This document shows positions 1-8,482 of a stretch of 49,266 nucleotides of DNA, in pieces. The position numbers were made by a program, and so were the translations under genes. Source of the DNA: Pseudomonadota bacterium (lineage in GTDB: Bacteria; Pseudomonadota; Gammaproteobacteria; Nitrosococcales; Methylophagaceae); NCBI GenBank assembly GCA_030576275.1, contig JALIBN010000014.1:1-49266 (forward strand), in the 5' to 3' direction. Within the stretch, counting starts at the first letter, position 1. Each line of letters begins with the position of its first letter. Under the pieces are notes generated by a model. That model was not told the origin of the DNA and made no database searches. It saw only the letters and a program-made list of their open reading frames with translations.

Positions 1-237
1 ATCATGAATACCTTGATACAACGCATCAGTTGTTGTCGCAGAGAAGTGAGCAATGGGCATTAGCACGCGAATAGCAACTCGTGACCATAAACAGACACGA
101 TATGCATCTTCTAAACTGCCAATAAAACGAATATTACCCTGCTCTTGTTTGGTCTCTTTTATGCCCATTTCGACTAATTCTTTAGCCAATAAAGGCAACA
201 TGCCGCGTGCGGCAGTGACGGTAAACTTATGTGTCAT
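1..237 (-). CDS. rlmL: 23S rRNA (guanine-N2) methyltransferase RlmL, N-terminal fragment
   Basis: Only the first 79 codons are present; the rest runs off the left edge. The translation opens MTHKFTVTAARGMLPLLAKE and later reads LWSRVAIRVLMPIAHF. This matches the THUMP-containing N-terminus of RlmL/RlmKL (E. coli has a similar FASTARGLEELL start and an LMWSRLASRIMLPL block). Family knowledge: RlmL methylates G2445 of 23S rRNA, and in gammaproteobacteria it is usually fused to the RlmK domain that acts on G2069. Neither the THUMP end nor the catalytic domain can be seen here. The ATG lies 50 bp from the divergent yhbY start, so two ribosome-biogenesis genes share one short promoter region. Confidence 0.82.
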   Translation of the reverse strand, partial: MTHKFTVTAARGMLPLLAKELVEMGIKETKQEQGNIRFIGSLEDAYRVCLWSRVAIRVLMPIAHFSATTTDALYQGIHD

Positions 238-246
238 ATTTTATCC

Positions 247-255
247 TGATATAAT
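247..255 (+). promoter_or_regulatory. Extended -10 promoter element for yhbY
   Basis: The sequence reads TGATATAAT, an extended -10 (TGn) followed by a perfect TATAAT, 32 bp before the yhbY ATG. No good -35 hexamer lies 17 bp upstream, which suits extended -10 promoters. Assignment rests on motif match and position only. Confidence 0.5.
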
Positions 256-287
256 TCCAGACTATTTTAATACAGGTAAAAATATTC

Positions 288-584
288 ATGGCTATTAATG
301 ACAAACAAAAGCTCTATTTAAAAGGCTTATCACATCCACTTAAGCCCGTTGTTATGATAGGTAACAAGGGTTTAACTGAGACAGTGCTGGCTGAAATTGA
401 AAACGCTCTATCTCATCACGAATTAATTAAAGTGCGTGTTAGCGGACAAGAGAAAGCAGAACAAGCTGAAATGATCCAAGAAATTGCGCTTAAGACCAGC
501 TCAAATTTGGTCATGGTGATTGGTCATATTGGTGCTTTCTACCGCGCTGCAAAAGAACCTAAAATTCAGCTCCCGAAAAAATAA
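288..584 (+). CDS. yhbY: Ribosome assembly RNA-binding protein YhbY
   Basis: A 98-residue single-domain CRM protein, the usual family length. It begins with the family pattern KQKLYLKGLSHPLKPVVMIG followed by NKGLTETVLAEIENAL, and contains the GxxG-type loop and the HELIKVRV strand seen in YhbY. YhbY binds pre-50S particles and assists large-subunit maturation in the cytoplasm. It stands alone, divergent from rlmL; a stem-loop follows within 25 bp. The ATG at 288 is the natural start, since it gives the normal N-terminus. Confidence 0.95.
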   Translation: MAINDKQKLYLKGLSHPLKPVVMIGNKGLTETVLAEIENALSHHELIKVRVSGQEKAEQAEMIQEIALKTSSNLVMVIGHIGAFYRAAKEPKIQLPKK

Positions 585-607
585 ATAGACGTATAAGCGT
601 ATAAGTC

Positions 608-645
608 AACGGGTTGAGAACTGTAAATTCTAGCCCGTTATTATT
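608..645 (+). terminator. Possible Rho-independent terminator after yhbY
   Basis: AACGGG (608-613) pairs with CCCGTT (634-639), followed by a T-rich but interrupted ATTATTTT. The loop is large (20 nt), so this is a plausible but not strong terminator. Confidence 0.45.
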
Positions 646-1257
646 TTGCAACTGTCATGTTTTTTACTCGCTGAAAAACCCTCTTTCACACCTCGATATT
701 GTTCAACGTTGCGCATAAATACAAAGCGTGCGATTACAATACTCATATGTGCTTCACAAATAATAAATATTACTCCAATAAGCACTACTTATATCGAGGG
801 GTTATCGTAACCACCAGATTGGTAAATACTATTAGATTTAATTTACGCACTGTATCAATACGTTATAGAAAGTCATTCCTGATATTTAATCAATCGCGTA
901 AACATAGTCGATCACGATAAGCTGATTCTAGTAGATTAAATATCAAAAGACGAAAGAATACAGAGTGAATTTTCCTTAAAGATGTTTCATGTCAAATTAG
1001 CCCCATACAAGCTAGTTGATTATCAGCCGCCTCGGTATACCTACATTTACAGCTTTATGCATATTCTTACCGACTGACGCTCAGCCAAAACCTCTTCCTC
1101 CAACCTTGCTAGCGCAATCAACTCATCCTAATCGAAAAACCAAATTAGCATTACACGCCACAAAGCGGCTCTGCACAGTTCCTTTAACCAATTAACTTGA
1201 CAAGAAGAGTATAGACAAGCCTAGAATAAAACCTAACTCTACTAGAGAAGTTTCGAA
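646..1257. other. Gene-poor 0.6-kb stretch, no convincing coding sequence
   Basis: No open frame here has a ribosome binding site and recognisable protein content. I see CCTCGATAT (692-700) complemented by ATATCGAGG (790-798), and a GGTTA-TCG-TAACC hairpin just after it, so a structured RNA is conceivable. A consensus -35 TTGACA (1197-1202) with TAGAAT (1222-1227), 19 bp apart, could be the promoter of the gene at 1258. No tRNA-like fold was recognised. Confidence 0.4.
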
Positions 1258-1593
1258 ATGAGTAAACTTAAAATCCTTTTGGTTGTGTTCGGGCTGTATT
1301 TTGGTTTGGTGGCATCAACTAATGCAGGATCATTCACTACAGGCAATGACTATCGTGAATATGACGATATTAAAAGAAACAGTTATGTTTCTGGCGTTGT
1401 TGATACGATGGACGACATGCAATTAAATGATAGTTATGCGTGGATAGCACCTGCACGTGAGTGCTATCGGCCTATGCACCTTCCTCAACTAAGAGAAATT
1501 GTAGACAACTATCTGGAAGTTACTCCCCAAGAATGGCATCTTGGAATGGCTAGCATTGCGATTATGGCTATATATGAAGCCTGTGAAAAATAG
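1258..1593 (+). CDS. Rap1a/Tai-like small secreted protein
   Basis: A 111-residue protein with a clear signal peptide (positive start MSKLK, hydrophobic core, cleavage near NAG-S). The mature part has YVSGVVDTM near residue 44, a Cys-x-Pro-like segment ECYRPM, and then LREIVDNYLEVTPQEWH ending in a helix and ACEK. That spacing resembles the Rap1a/Tai family, whose studied members are periplasmic immunity proteins against type VI amidase effectors; most genomic members are unexplained. No effector gene is adjacent, so an immunity role is not supported here. Two cysteines could form a disulfide. Family call from pattern memory, moderate certainty. Confidence 0.6.
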   Translation: MSKLKILLVVFGLYFGLVASTNAGSFTTGNDYREYDDIKRNSYVSGVVDTMDDMQLNDSYAWIAPARECYRPMHLPQLREIVDNYLEVTPQEWHLGMASIAIMAIYEACEK

Positions 1594-2054
1594 CTCCGCC
1601 GCAACAGGCTTGAATGATTTCAACGATGGTCTGACCGCCAGTTATTACTACAATGTTGAACCTTATTGTCTTGAAAATGCTACTTAGCCAAGACTATCAC
1701 TAAGAATACGCTAGCAGTTTTGGCTACATAGCTCTAGCTTGGAATGGTCGGTCAAATGGTTGTGATGCTTTGCTGTTGTTTAAGTGGCTAAAAGTTTATC
1801 TCTGAATTTTCTTTGGAAATTATTGCCGTTAATAGCCCACTCTCTAGACCGCTGAGTTCAGATCAGGGTGATACTTTCTACATCTATGCTCATCGCATAC
1901 CCCCTGACAACTATCTTGAACAAAGCAAGGAGAAGTGTCGCCTAAGAAAAATCCTGAGGTCAATCAAGTATATCCCTGATACTTTTATTCATAATTGACT
2001 AGTAAGATGTGGATGTAAACAACATTAACTCAATCAACAAACAAGGTGATTACT
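1594..2054. other. Gene-poor stretch between the Rap1a-like gene and pqqA
   Basis: No supported coding sequence in 460 bp. A 61-codon frame at 1813-1998 has no ATG with a ribosome binding site and no recognisable content. A TTGACT at 1995-2000 is a possible -35 for pqqA, but no matching -10 lies at the right distance. Confidence 0.4.
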
Positions 2055-2126
2055 ATGTGGACTAAACCAGAATATTCAGATATGCGTTTCGGCTTTGAAG
2101 TAACAATGTATATTTGCAATCGTTAA
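2055..2126 (+). CDS. pqqA: Coenzyme PQQ precursor peptide PqqA
   Basis: A 23-codon gene. It starts [10 protein letters not shown] and ends EVTMYICNR, with Glu15 and Tyr19 in the diagnostic E-V-T-x-Y arrangement. These two side chains are cross-linked by the radical SAM enzyme PqqE (with PqqD) and become the carbon and nitrogen skeleton of PQQ. The peptide closely resembles the Klebsiella PqqA pattern, which begins MW and ends in NR. AAGGTG at 2043-2048 serves as ribosome binding site. A strong terminator starts 30 bp after the stop, so this is a single-gene transcript; pqqBCDE are not in the window. PQQ is the cofactor of methanol dehydrogenases, fitting a methylotroph. Confidence 0.93.
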   Translation: MWTKPEYSDMRFGFEVTMYICNR

Positions 2127-2154
2127 GATTTAAGATTACAAAAAGCTTCTAAAA

Positions 2155-2188
2155 GAGCCTCAGTAGTTAATTCTACTGGGGCTTTTTT
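2155..2188 (+). terminator. Rho-independent terminator of pqqA
   Basis: AGCCTCAGTAG (2156-2166) pairs with CTACTGGGGCT (2173-2183), an 11-bp stem with one G-U pair and a six-base loop, followed directly by a run of T. It closes the pqqA transcript. Confidence 0.9.
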
Positions 2189-2335
2189 ATGTCATAACCA
2201 CCTAAAGTTATTATCTCAATCAGACTGTTTGCAACTCTCACGCAACTTGAGACTGCTTTTATGCTACCTTTTTAGTGGCACTAAACCTACTTAGATGTAA
2301 CTAGATTAATGGAAGGAACTGTTGGTAGTACTTGG

Positions 2336-2357
2336 CGTAACAATCTAAATTGTTACG
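2336..2357. promoter_or_regulatory. Perfect inverted repeat upstream of nitroreductase gene
   Basis: CGTAACAAT (2336-2344), spacer CTAA, ATTGTTACG (2349-2357): 9-bp perfect arms, 85 bp before the nitroreductase ATG. There is no T-run, so it looks like a dimeric repressor or activator site rather than a terminator. The regulator is unknown. A second, weaker arrangement (TTAGAT ... ATCTAA) lies just downstream. Confidence 0.45.
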
Positions 2358-2442
2358 TGTAGAGGAGTTAGATTAAACCTGGTAAATTAAATCTAAAAGT
2401 ATCTTACCTAATAAAATAATATTGTAGTTTAAGGACATAATT

Positions 2443-3045
2443 ATGATTGTAAAACCGGCCAATACCGAACAAAAAATCGAAAAAGTTCTGTCCGAACGTT
2501 GGAGTGGCCGAGCTTTTGATCCTGCCTTAACCGTGACCAATGAAAAAATTATTAGTCTCTGTGAAGCGGCTCGTTGGGCCCCTTCTTGTTCCGGTGATCA
2601 ACCTTGGCGATACGTTGTTTGGAATCGGCATCAAGATGAAGTCAGCTGGCAAAAAGTACTCGATTGCTTGGCTCAAGGCAATCAAGAATGGGCTAAAAAT
2701 GCACCAGTTTTAATTCTAGCTGCATCAGTCAAGACATTTAGCCACAATGAGAAGCCTAACAAGTGGGTAGGTTATGATACCGGTGCAGCAAGTATAAGTT
2801 TATGTTTGCAAGCATCAGCAATGGGTTTGATGAGTCACCAAATGGGTGGTTTTGATGGCGACAAGTTAAAAGCTACCTTCGCCATACCCGCCGATATCAA
2901 CCTATGGGCAATGATTGCAATCGGTCATCCTGCCGCTCTAGACACTTTAAATGAAGGAGAATTAGAACGGGAACTAAAAGCGCGCGAACGACGTCCTTTA
3001 ACTACACAGTTTTATTGTGGTGATTGGAATATTCCATTTAATTGA
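2443..3045 (+). CDS. Nitroreductase family FMN flavoprotein
   Basis: A 200-residue protein, typical for compact nitroreductases. Recognisable blocks are the N-terminal LSERWSGRAFD (the RxSxRxF-like FMN phosphate region), then EAARWAPSCSGDQPWRYVV, a central GAASISLCLQASAMGLMSHQMGGFD, and the late AMIAIGHPA. These enzymes use FMN and NAD(P)H to reduce nitroaromatics, quinones or similar compounds in the cytosol; the true substrate cannot be read from sequence. RBS AAGGA (2433-2437) precedes the ATG. The next gene starts 5 bp after the stop, so the two are probably co-transcribed. Confidence 0.87.
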   Translation: MIVKPANTEQKIEKVLSERWSGRAFDPALTVTNEKIISLCEAARWAPSCSGDQPWRYVVWNRHQDEVSWQKVLDCLAQGNQEWAKNAPVLILAASVKTFSHNEKPNKWVGYDTGAASISLCLQASAMGLMSHQMGGFDGDKLKATFAIPADINLWAMIAIGHPAALDTLNEGELERELKARERRPLTTQFYCGDWNIPFN

Positions 3046-3050
3046 GGTGA

Positions 3051-3530
3051 ATGAACATGAAATCTGCTTTACTAATTGCCGGTTTACTGGCTACAACATC
3101 CGCGTTTGCAGTAGACCAATTATATTTAGATAGATTATTTGACACACATATATGTCATCACTGCAATCTAAGTGATGCTGATCTACAAGGTCAGGATTTT
3201 AGTGGTGCCGATATGAGTGAAGCCTTATTAAAAGGTATTAATCTCAGTAATTCCAAATTAGTTGGCGCCTGGTTTACCCGTTCAAGAGTACAAAATGCTA
3301 ATTTTGAAAAGGCTGATCTTTCTAACGCTTTAATGGACAATGCCAATTTTACAGGTGCCAATTTCAAAGGTGCCAACTTGACTAATGCCAAACTTAATTT
3401 CTCTGATTTGACGAATGTAGATCTAACAGATGCAATAATTGTTGATACCGTTCTTCGTGGCGTTACCTACTGTAATACCACGATGTCAGATGGCAAGATC
3501 AATAATGATGGCTGCCCGTCACCTAAATAA
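3051..3530 (+). CDS. Exported pentapeptide-repeat protein
   Basis: 159 residues: a signal peptide ending near AFA-V, a short segment with a CHHC motif (residues about 35-38), then roughly fifteen consecutive A(D/N)Lxx repeats such as DADLQGQDFSGADMS and NANFTGANFKGANLTNAKL, which build a right-handed quadrilateral beta-helix. A C-terminal tail holds two further cysteines (YCNTTM, GC). Export makes a gyrase-protection role like that of Qnr unlikely. The paired cysteines suggest disulfides or metal binding in the periplasm. Translationally close to the nitroreductase gene; a terminator follows. Confidence 0.85.
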   Translation: MNMKSALLIAGLLATTSAFAVDQLYLDRLFDTHICHHCNLSDADLQGQDFSGADMSEALLKGINLSNSKLVGAWFTRSRVQNANFEKADLSNALMDNANFTGANFKGANLTNAKLNFSDLTNVDLTDAIIVDTVLRGVTYCNTTMSDGKINNDGCPSPK

Positions 3531-3561
3531 TAGCCCTAGCACCTACTCGGGCACGCACTTC

Positions 3562-3597
3562 AATAGCCGCTTACGTTACAATAAGCGGCTATTTTGC
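3562..3597 (+). terminator. Rho-independent terminator
   Basis: AATAGCCGCTTA (3562-3573) pairs perfectly with TAAGCGGCTATT (3582-3593) around an 8-nt loop, followed by TTGC. It ends the nitroreductase/pentapeptide transcript and insulates hrpA. Confidence 0.8.
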
Positions 3598-3618
3598 TTC
3601 TAATCGTTTGATACTATT

Positions 3619-6600
3619 TTGATAAACACACTGCAACAGCTTGAAAAAATACTCGATACAGCAATGTTATCGGATCAATTTCCCTTGCGTCGTAGACTAC
3701 AAAGTCTCCGTAAACAACCTGATATCAAACCAGAGCAACTGAACAGACTACAGACGCAAATTAATGCGTCGGTCGATCTCCGTGCGTTACGCCAAAAAAA
3801 TATCCCCATACCAGAGTTTGAAAATGATTTACCGGTTATTGATCGCCGTGAAGAAATAGCAAAAGCGATAAGTGAAAATCAAGTCATCATTCTCAGTGGT
3901 GAAACGGGTTCTGGTAAAACAACGCAATTACCTAAAATTTGTCTGGCATTAGGCCGCGGTGTTGCAGGCATGATCGGTCATACTCAACCGCGTCGGATTG
4001 CCGCCAGAACCGTTGCCACTCGTATTGCTGAAGAGTTAAAAAGTGAACTTGGTGAAGTTGTTGGCTATAAGGTTCGTTTTCATGATCAAGTTAAAGCGGA
4101 GAGTAGCTACGTCAAATTGATGACCGATGGTATTTTGCTTGCTGAAACCCAAAATGATAAGTTTCTCAACCAATATGACACCATTATTATTGATGAAGCC
4201 CATGAACGCAGTCTTAACATTGATTTTTTATTAGGTTATCTCAAGCAGTTATTACCGAAACGCCCTGATCTGAAAGTTATTATCACCTCGGCAACTATCG
4301 ATACTGACCGTTTTTCCAAACATTTTACTAATGCCCCAGTAATTGAAGTTAGCGGGCGTACCTTTCCCGTTGAAATACGCTATCGTCCACCGATGGGTGA
4401 TGATGATGAACAGCGCGGCTACGATATGGTGCATGGTATTGTTGAAGCTGTTGATGAATTATGTCGCGAAGGCCAAGGTGATATTTTGGTTTTTTTGTCT
4501 GGCGAGCGTGATATTCGTGATGTATCTGAAGCTTTACGTAAACATCACCCACCCAAAACAGAAATTTTACCTTTACTGGCTCGTCAATCCGCGGCAGAAC
4601 AAAATCGTGTATTTAAAACCGGCGGCCATCGCCGTATCGTACTGGCAACCAATGTAGCTGAAACATCCTTAACAGTACCAGGTATTCGTTATGTTGTAGA
4701 TCCAGGTTATGCTCGTATAAGCCGCTATAGTGTGCGTAACAAGGTTCAACGTCTACCAATCGAGAAAGTATCACAGTCGAGCGCTAATCAACGTTCAGGT
4801 CGCTGTGGTCGTGTCGCAGCGGGGGTTGCTATTCGCTTATATGATGAAGATGACTTTAAAAACCGTCCAGCGTTTACGGATCCAGAAGTTTTAAGAACCA
4901 ATCTTGCTTCCGTTATCTTGCAAATGTCATCATTGAACTTAGGCGAGCCAGCAAAGTTTCCCTTTATCAATCCACCACCAGAAAAAATGATTAATGATGG
5001 CTTTCGTTTGCTGGAAGAATTAGACGCCGTTGATAAAAACCGTAAACTGACCGCAACAGGCAGACAACTCGCTCAATTACCGATTGATCCCCGTATTGCC
5101 AGAATGTTGTTAGCAGCTCAAAGGCTAAACTGCATTACCGAACTATTAATCATTGCCAGCGCACTGAGTATTCAAGATCCACGTGAAAGACCGATGGATA
5201 AGCAACAAGCCGCAGATGAGGCACATAATAAATATAAAGATGAGAGATCAGATTTCTTAGCCTTCATCAATCTATGGACCTTATATCACGACAAGAAAAA
5301 ACATCTCAGCCAAAACAAGCTAAGACAATATTGTAAAGAACACTTTTTATCTTTTTTACGCTTACGTGAATGGCATGATATTCATCAGCAATTGCATATC
5401 CAAGTTACACAAATGGGCTTAAAACCCAATCAAGTTCCAGCTGAATATAAAGAAATACACCAAGCATTATTATCTGGTTTATTGAGTAATATTGCCGTTA
5501 AAAGTGATAACAAAGAATACACAGGTACTCGTAATTTAAAATTACATATCTTTCCCGGTTCAGCTCTACATAAAAAAGGCCCTAAATGGATTATGGCGGC
5601 TGAATTGGTTGAAACGGGTCGCTTATATGCACGCATAGCCGCCAAAATAGAACCAGAATGGATTGAACCTGTCGCTGGCGATTTAATACGCAAACAATAT
5701 TCAGATCCTCATTGGGAAAAAAAACCAGCGCAAGTTGTCGCCTTTGAACAAGTATCTTTATATGGCTTGCCGATAGTCCCTCGTCGTCGGGTTCATTTTG
5801 GCCCGATTGACCCAGTGATGTCGTATGAAATATTTATTCGTGATGCTTTAGTACAAGGTGATTGGTTTTGCCGTGCCCACTTCTTTCAGCATAATCTTGA
5901 TCTGATTGAAAATATTGAGTTGCTCGAACAAAAATCTCGACGCCGTGATGTATTGGTTGATGATAATGTCTTGTTTGAATTTTATAAAACACGTATTCCA
6001 GCCCATATTACTAATGGTGCCGGTTTTGAAAAATGGCGTAAAAAAGCCGAACAAGATAATCCTAAATTATTATTCCTAACACGTGATGACTTGATGCAAC
6101 ATCAAGCTGATCATGTCACTGCCGACAGTTTTCCAGATCAAATATTGGTCAATCGTGTGCCTTTGGCTTTGGAATATCATTTTGAACCAGGCAAAACTCA
6201 TGACGGTATAACACAAACTATTCCGCTGTCATTGCTCAACCAAACTAATCCAGAACGTTATGAATGGCTAGTACCGGGCTTATTACGTGACAAGGTCATG
6301 TGGTTACTTAAAAGCCTGCCAAAAACACAACGTCGTCATTTCATTCCCGTGCCTAAGTATGCCGATGATTGTTTAAAAAACATGAACGCTGAAACGGGTG
6401 CATTATTACCCGCCTTGAGTGAACAATTACGCAAATTAACTGGCGTAGAAATCTCTTTATCGGACTGGAATACCAGCGACTTACCATTATATTTACAGAT
6501 GAATTTCCGTCTCATTGATGAAGATGGCAAGTTAATCGCTGAAAGTCGCGACTTAAATCAACTCAAACAAACATGGGCAAAACAAGCGGCCGCCAGTTTC

Positions 6601-7512
6601 CGGAAAATTCCGGATAGTGATTATGAACAGCAAAGCCTTAGAAGCTGGTCATTTGGCAATTTACCTGAACAGATCACCTTGCAACAAAACGGTCTAGAAA
6701 TGACGGCCTATCCTGCCTTAGTTGATAAGGGAGAATCTGTTGATTTAACGCTGATGGATACGCTTGCTCAGGCACAAACTCAAACCAAGAAAGGCCTACG
6801 TCGCCTATTTATGCTAGCTCAAGCCGATGCAATTAAATACCTTCACAAACACCTGCCAAATATTAAACAAATGTGTTTGCACTATGTGAATGTCCCACTG
6901 TCACCATTTGCAAATGGTGACAGTGATTTTAAACAAACACCATGTGAACAGCTCAAAATCGATTTGATTCATGTGGCATTTGATCGCTGTTTTTTATTGG
7001 ATCAACCAGCAATTCATAGCAAACAAGATTTTGAACAACGTTTAGAAAATAAACGCAGTGAACTAATCAATATCGCCATCAAACTTGCACAACAAATTGC
7101 CACACCCCTTGCTGAGTATCATGCTATTGCTAAACGATTGTCTGGCAAAATGCCACTGACAGCGATCCATGCCGTAAAAGAAATACGCGAACAACTCAAT
7201 CATCTACTGTATCAAGGCTTTGTACATAACACCGCCGATGAAGCGCTAAAACGTCTGCCGGCATATTTTCAAGCCATAGGGCAACGTTTGGACAAGCTGA
7301 GTACTGATCCGACGCGAGATAAACAGTGGATGATAGAGATTGCCCCGCATTGGCAACGTTATCTGAATAATGTCGGTAAACGAAACTCGACAGAATTTGA
7401 GCTATACCGTTGGATGCTAGAGGAATACCGTATTTCTTTATTTGCCCAAGGCATCAAAACCGCCTATCCAGTCTCAGCTAAACGGCTCGAAAAACAATGG
7501 GCTCTATGCTGA
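3619..7512 (+). CDS. hrpA: ATP-dependent RNA helicase HrpA (DEAH box)
   Basis: 1297 residues, essentially the E. coli length (about 1300). Walker A GETGSGKTT at 94-102, DEAH at 192-195, SAT motif (ITSATID), and the motif VI block QRSGRCGRVAAG are intact. They are followed by the winged-helix/ratchet, OB-fold and long C-terminal DUF3418 region typical of HrpA. E. coli HrpA acts on stalled or collided ribosomes and on mRNA processing. The start is TTG at 3619, because an in-frame stop lies at 3601 and the next ATG (3664) would remove conserved N-terminal residues. Residues about 1093-1103 sit over a perfect 30-bp DNA palindrome (separate entry), in a stretch that looks longer than in E. coli HrpA. 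Confidence 0.96.
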   Translation: MINTLQQLEKILDTAMLSDQFPLRRRLQSLRKQPDIKPEQLNRLQTQINASVDLRALRQKNIPIPEFENDLPVIDRREEIAKAISENQVIILSGETGSGKTTQLPKICLALGRGVAGMIGHTQPRRIAARTVATRIAEELKSELGEVVGYKVRFHDQVKAESSYVKLMTDGILLAETQNDKFLNQYDTIIIDEAHERSLNIDFLLGYLKQLLPKRPDLKVIITSATIDTDRFSKHFTNAPVIEVSGRTFPVEIRYRPPMGDDDEQRGYDMVHGIVEAVDELCREGQGDILVFLSGERDIRDVSEALRKHHPPKTEILPLLARQSAAEQNRVFKTGGHRRIVLATNVAETSLTVPGIRYVVDPGYARISRYSVRNKVQRLPIEKVSQSSANQRSGRCGRVAAGVAIRLYDEDDFKNRPAFTDPEVLRTNLASVILQMSSLNLGEPAKFPFINPPPEKMINDGFRLLEELDAVDKNRKLTATGRQLAQLPIDPRIARMLLAAQRLNCITELLIIASALSIQDPRERPMDKQQAADEAHNKYKDERSDFLAFINLWTLYHDKKKHLSQNKLRQYCKEHFLSFLRLREWHDIHQQLHIQVTQMGLKPNQVPAEYKEIHQALLSGLLSNIAVKSDNKEYTGTRNLKLHIFPGSALHKKGPKWIMAAELVETGRLYARIAAKIEPEWIEPVAGDLIRKQYSDPHWEKKPAQVVAFEQVSLYGLPIVPRRRVHFGPIDPVMSYEIFIRDALVQGDWFCRAHFFQHNLDLIENIELLEQKSRRRDVLVDDNVLFEFYKTRIPAHITNGAGFEKWRKKAEQDNPKLLFLTRDDLMQHQADHVTADSFPDQILVNRVPLALEYHFEPGKTHDGITQTIPLSLLNQTNPERYEWLVPGLLRDKVMWLLKSLPKTQRRHFIPVPKYADDCLKNMNAETGALLPALSEQLRKLTGVEISLSDWNTSDLPLYLQMNFRLIDEDGKLIAESRDLNQLKQTWAKQAAASFRKIPDSDYEQQSLRSWSFGNLPEQITLQQNGLEMTAYPALVDKGESVDLTLMDTLAQAQTQTKKGLRRLFMLAQADAIKYLHKHLPNIKQMCLHYVNVPLSPFANGDSDFKQTPCEQLKIDLIHVAFDRCFLLDQPAIHSKQDFEQRLENKRSELINIAIKLAQQIATPLAEYHAIAKRLSGKMPLTAIHAVKEIREQLNHLLYQGFVHNTADEALKRLPAYFQAIGQRLDKLSTDPTRDKQWMIEIAPHWQRYLNNVGKRNSTEFELYRWMLEEYRISLFAQGIKTAYPVSAKRLEKQWALC
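6896..6925. repeat. Perfect 30-bp palindrome inside hrpA
   Basis: Fifteen-base arms with no spacer: the left half (6896-6910) begins CACTGTCACC and the right half (6911-6925) is its exact reverse complement, ending GGTGACAGTG. It is read in frame as part of PLSPFANGDSDF. No second copy was noticed in this window. It may be an inserted palindromic element or a structured mRNA segment. Confidence 0.85.
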
Positions 7513-7548
7513 GAAATAAAGCTAGCTGATTTATCAGTCAATTACATC

Positions 7549-7590
7549 CCATAAAAAAATCTCTAATTGCTTAACAATTAGAAGTTTTTA
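7549..7590. terminator. Bidirectional terminator between hrpA and the usp/sulP operon
   Basis: CTAATTG (7563-7569) and CAATTAG (7575-7581) form a short stem. On the plus strand AAGTTTTT follows; on the minus strand GATTTTTTT follows. It can serve both convergent transcripts. Confidence 0.65.
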
Positions 7591-7610
7591 GATAAAGATT
7601 AACGATGAAA

Positions 7611-8480
7611 TTATCGTAATAAGAAAAAGTTACTTGAGCCATCCAGTAACATTTGAGTAGTGAAGCTACCAAACATAAAGCCATGAACTTTACCGTGGCT
7701 GAAGGCTCCCATCATGGTCAAGTCGATATTATGTTCTTGTTGATACTGGGTTAATTGTTGAACAGGATCGCCCTTTAATGCCGTCGTTTTTAAAATACAT
7801 TTGACTGAGGACAAGGCCGTTTCAACCTCATCAACTAGACGCTGTGCATCCTCAATATTCTTCTGAACACTAATAATATGAATGTTAAATAATTGTGTAG
7901 AAAACAGGTCTTTCTTGATGATTTCTATCGATTTTTTAGATGTTGGACTACCGTTATAAGCTAACATTAAGTTACGTGGTGCTACAAACGGTTTTTTCAC
8001 AATAACTATAGGGTGATGAGTGACTCTAATCGCTTCTTCTAATTGTGAACCTAAACCTTTTTTATCGCCCTGATGATTTTGACCGGTGGCGCCTAACACG
8101 ACAATCTCAATTTCCAGCTCGAGATCTTGCAAGACTTCTGACAAAGTACCGTGGCGTTGCTTAGCAATGATATTTGTAAGGCCAGCTTGTTCTGCTCGTT
8201 GAACCGCATTGTTTAAGATAGTTTTGCCTTCAGCGATCAAACGCTTACTTTCTGTTCTCTCTTCATCAGTGAGTTCATTCAGTAAGTTTTCAGTCATATT
8301 GGGCGTAAGCGTACCTACGTGATGTAATTGTTGGCTGAGGTGTGAATGCTCAATGGTATGCAAAAATTTAATCGGATACTGACTATTATTCGCAAGCCAA
8401 ATAGCCTGCTCAATCACCGCATTACTTAATTCTGAACCATCAATACAAGCCAGGATGCACTTTTTATCTATCGTAGTCAC
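7611..8480 (-). CDS. Tandem universal stress protein (UspA family)
   Basis: 289 residues holding two Usp domains. The first (about 7-145) begins CILACIDGSELSNAVIEQAIWLA and carries the VVLGATGQNHQG segment near its end. The second begins NLMLAYNGSPTSKKSIEIIK and ends with MMGAFSHGKVHGFMFGS, close to the G-x2-G-x9-G-S nucleotide-binding pattern of ATP-binding Usps. The gene lies 2 bp downstream of the SulP transporter gene, so the two are one operon. SulP-Usp pairs are common in bacteria, and the Usp domain is thought to tune the transporter. Cytoplasmic; exact ligand unknown. Confidence 0.9.
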   Translation of the reverse strand: MTTIDKKCILACIDGSELSNAVIEQAIWLANNSQYPIKFLHTIEHSHLSQQLHHVGTLTPNMTENLLNELTDEERTESKRLIAEGKTILNNAVQRAEQAGLTNIIAKQRHGTLSEVLQDLELEIEIVVLGATGQNHQGDKKGLGSQLEEAIRVTHHPIVIVKKPFVAPRNLMLAYNGSPTSKKSIEIIKKDLFSTQLFNIHIISVQKNIEDAQRLVDEVETALSSVKCILKTTALKGDPVQQLTQYQQEHNIDLTMMGAFSHGKVHGFMFGSFTTQMLLDGSSNFFLLR

Positions 8481-8482
8481 AA

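Noticed and set aside
699..920. 73-codon open frame
   Set aside because: No ribosome binding site, odd composition and no recognisable protein content; lies in the gene-poor region.
1813..1998. 61-codon open frame
   Set aside because: Starts on a non-ATG codon without RBS and has no family likeness.
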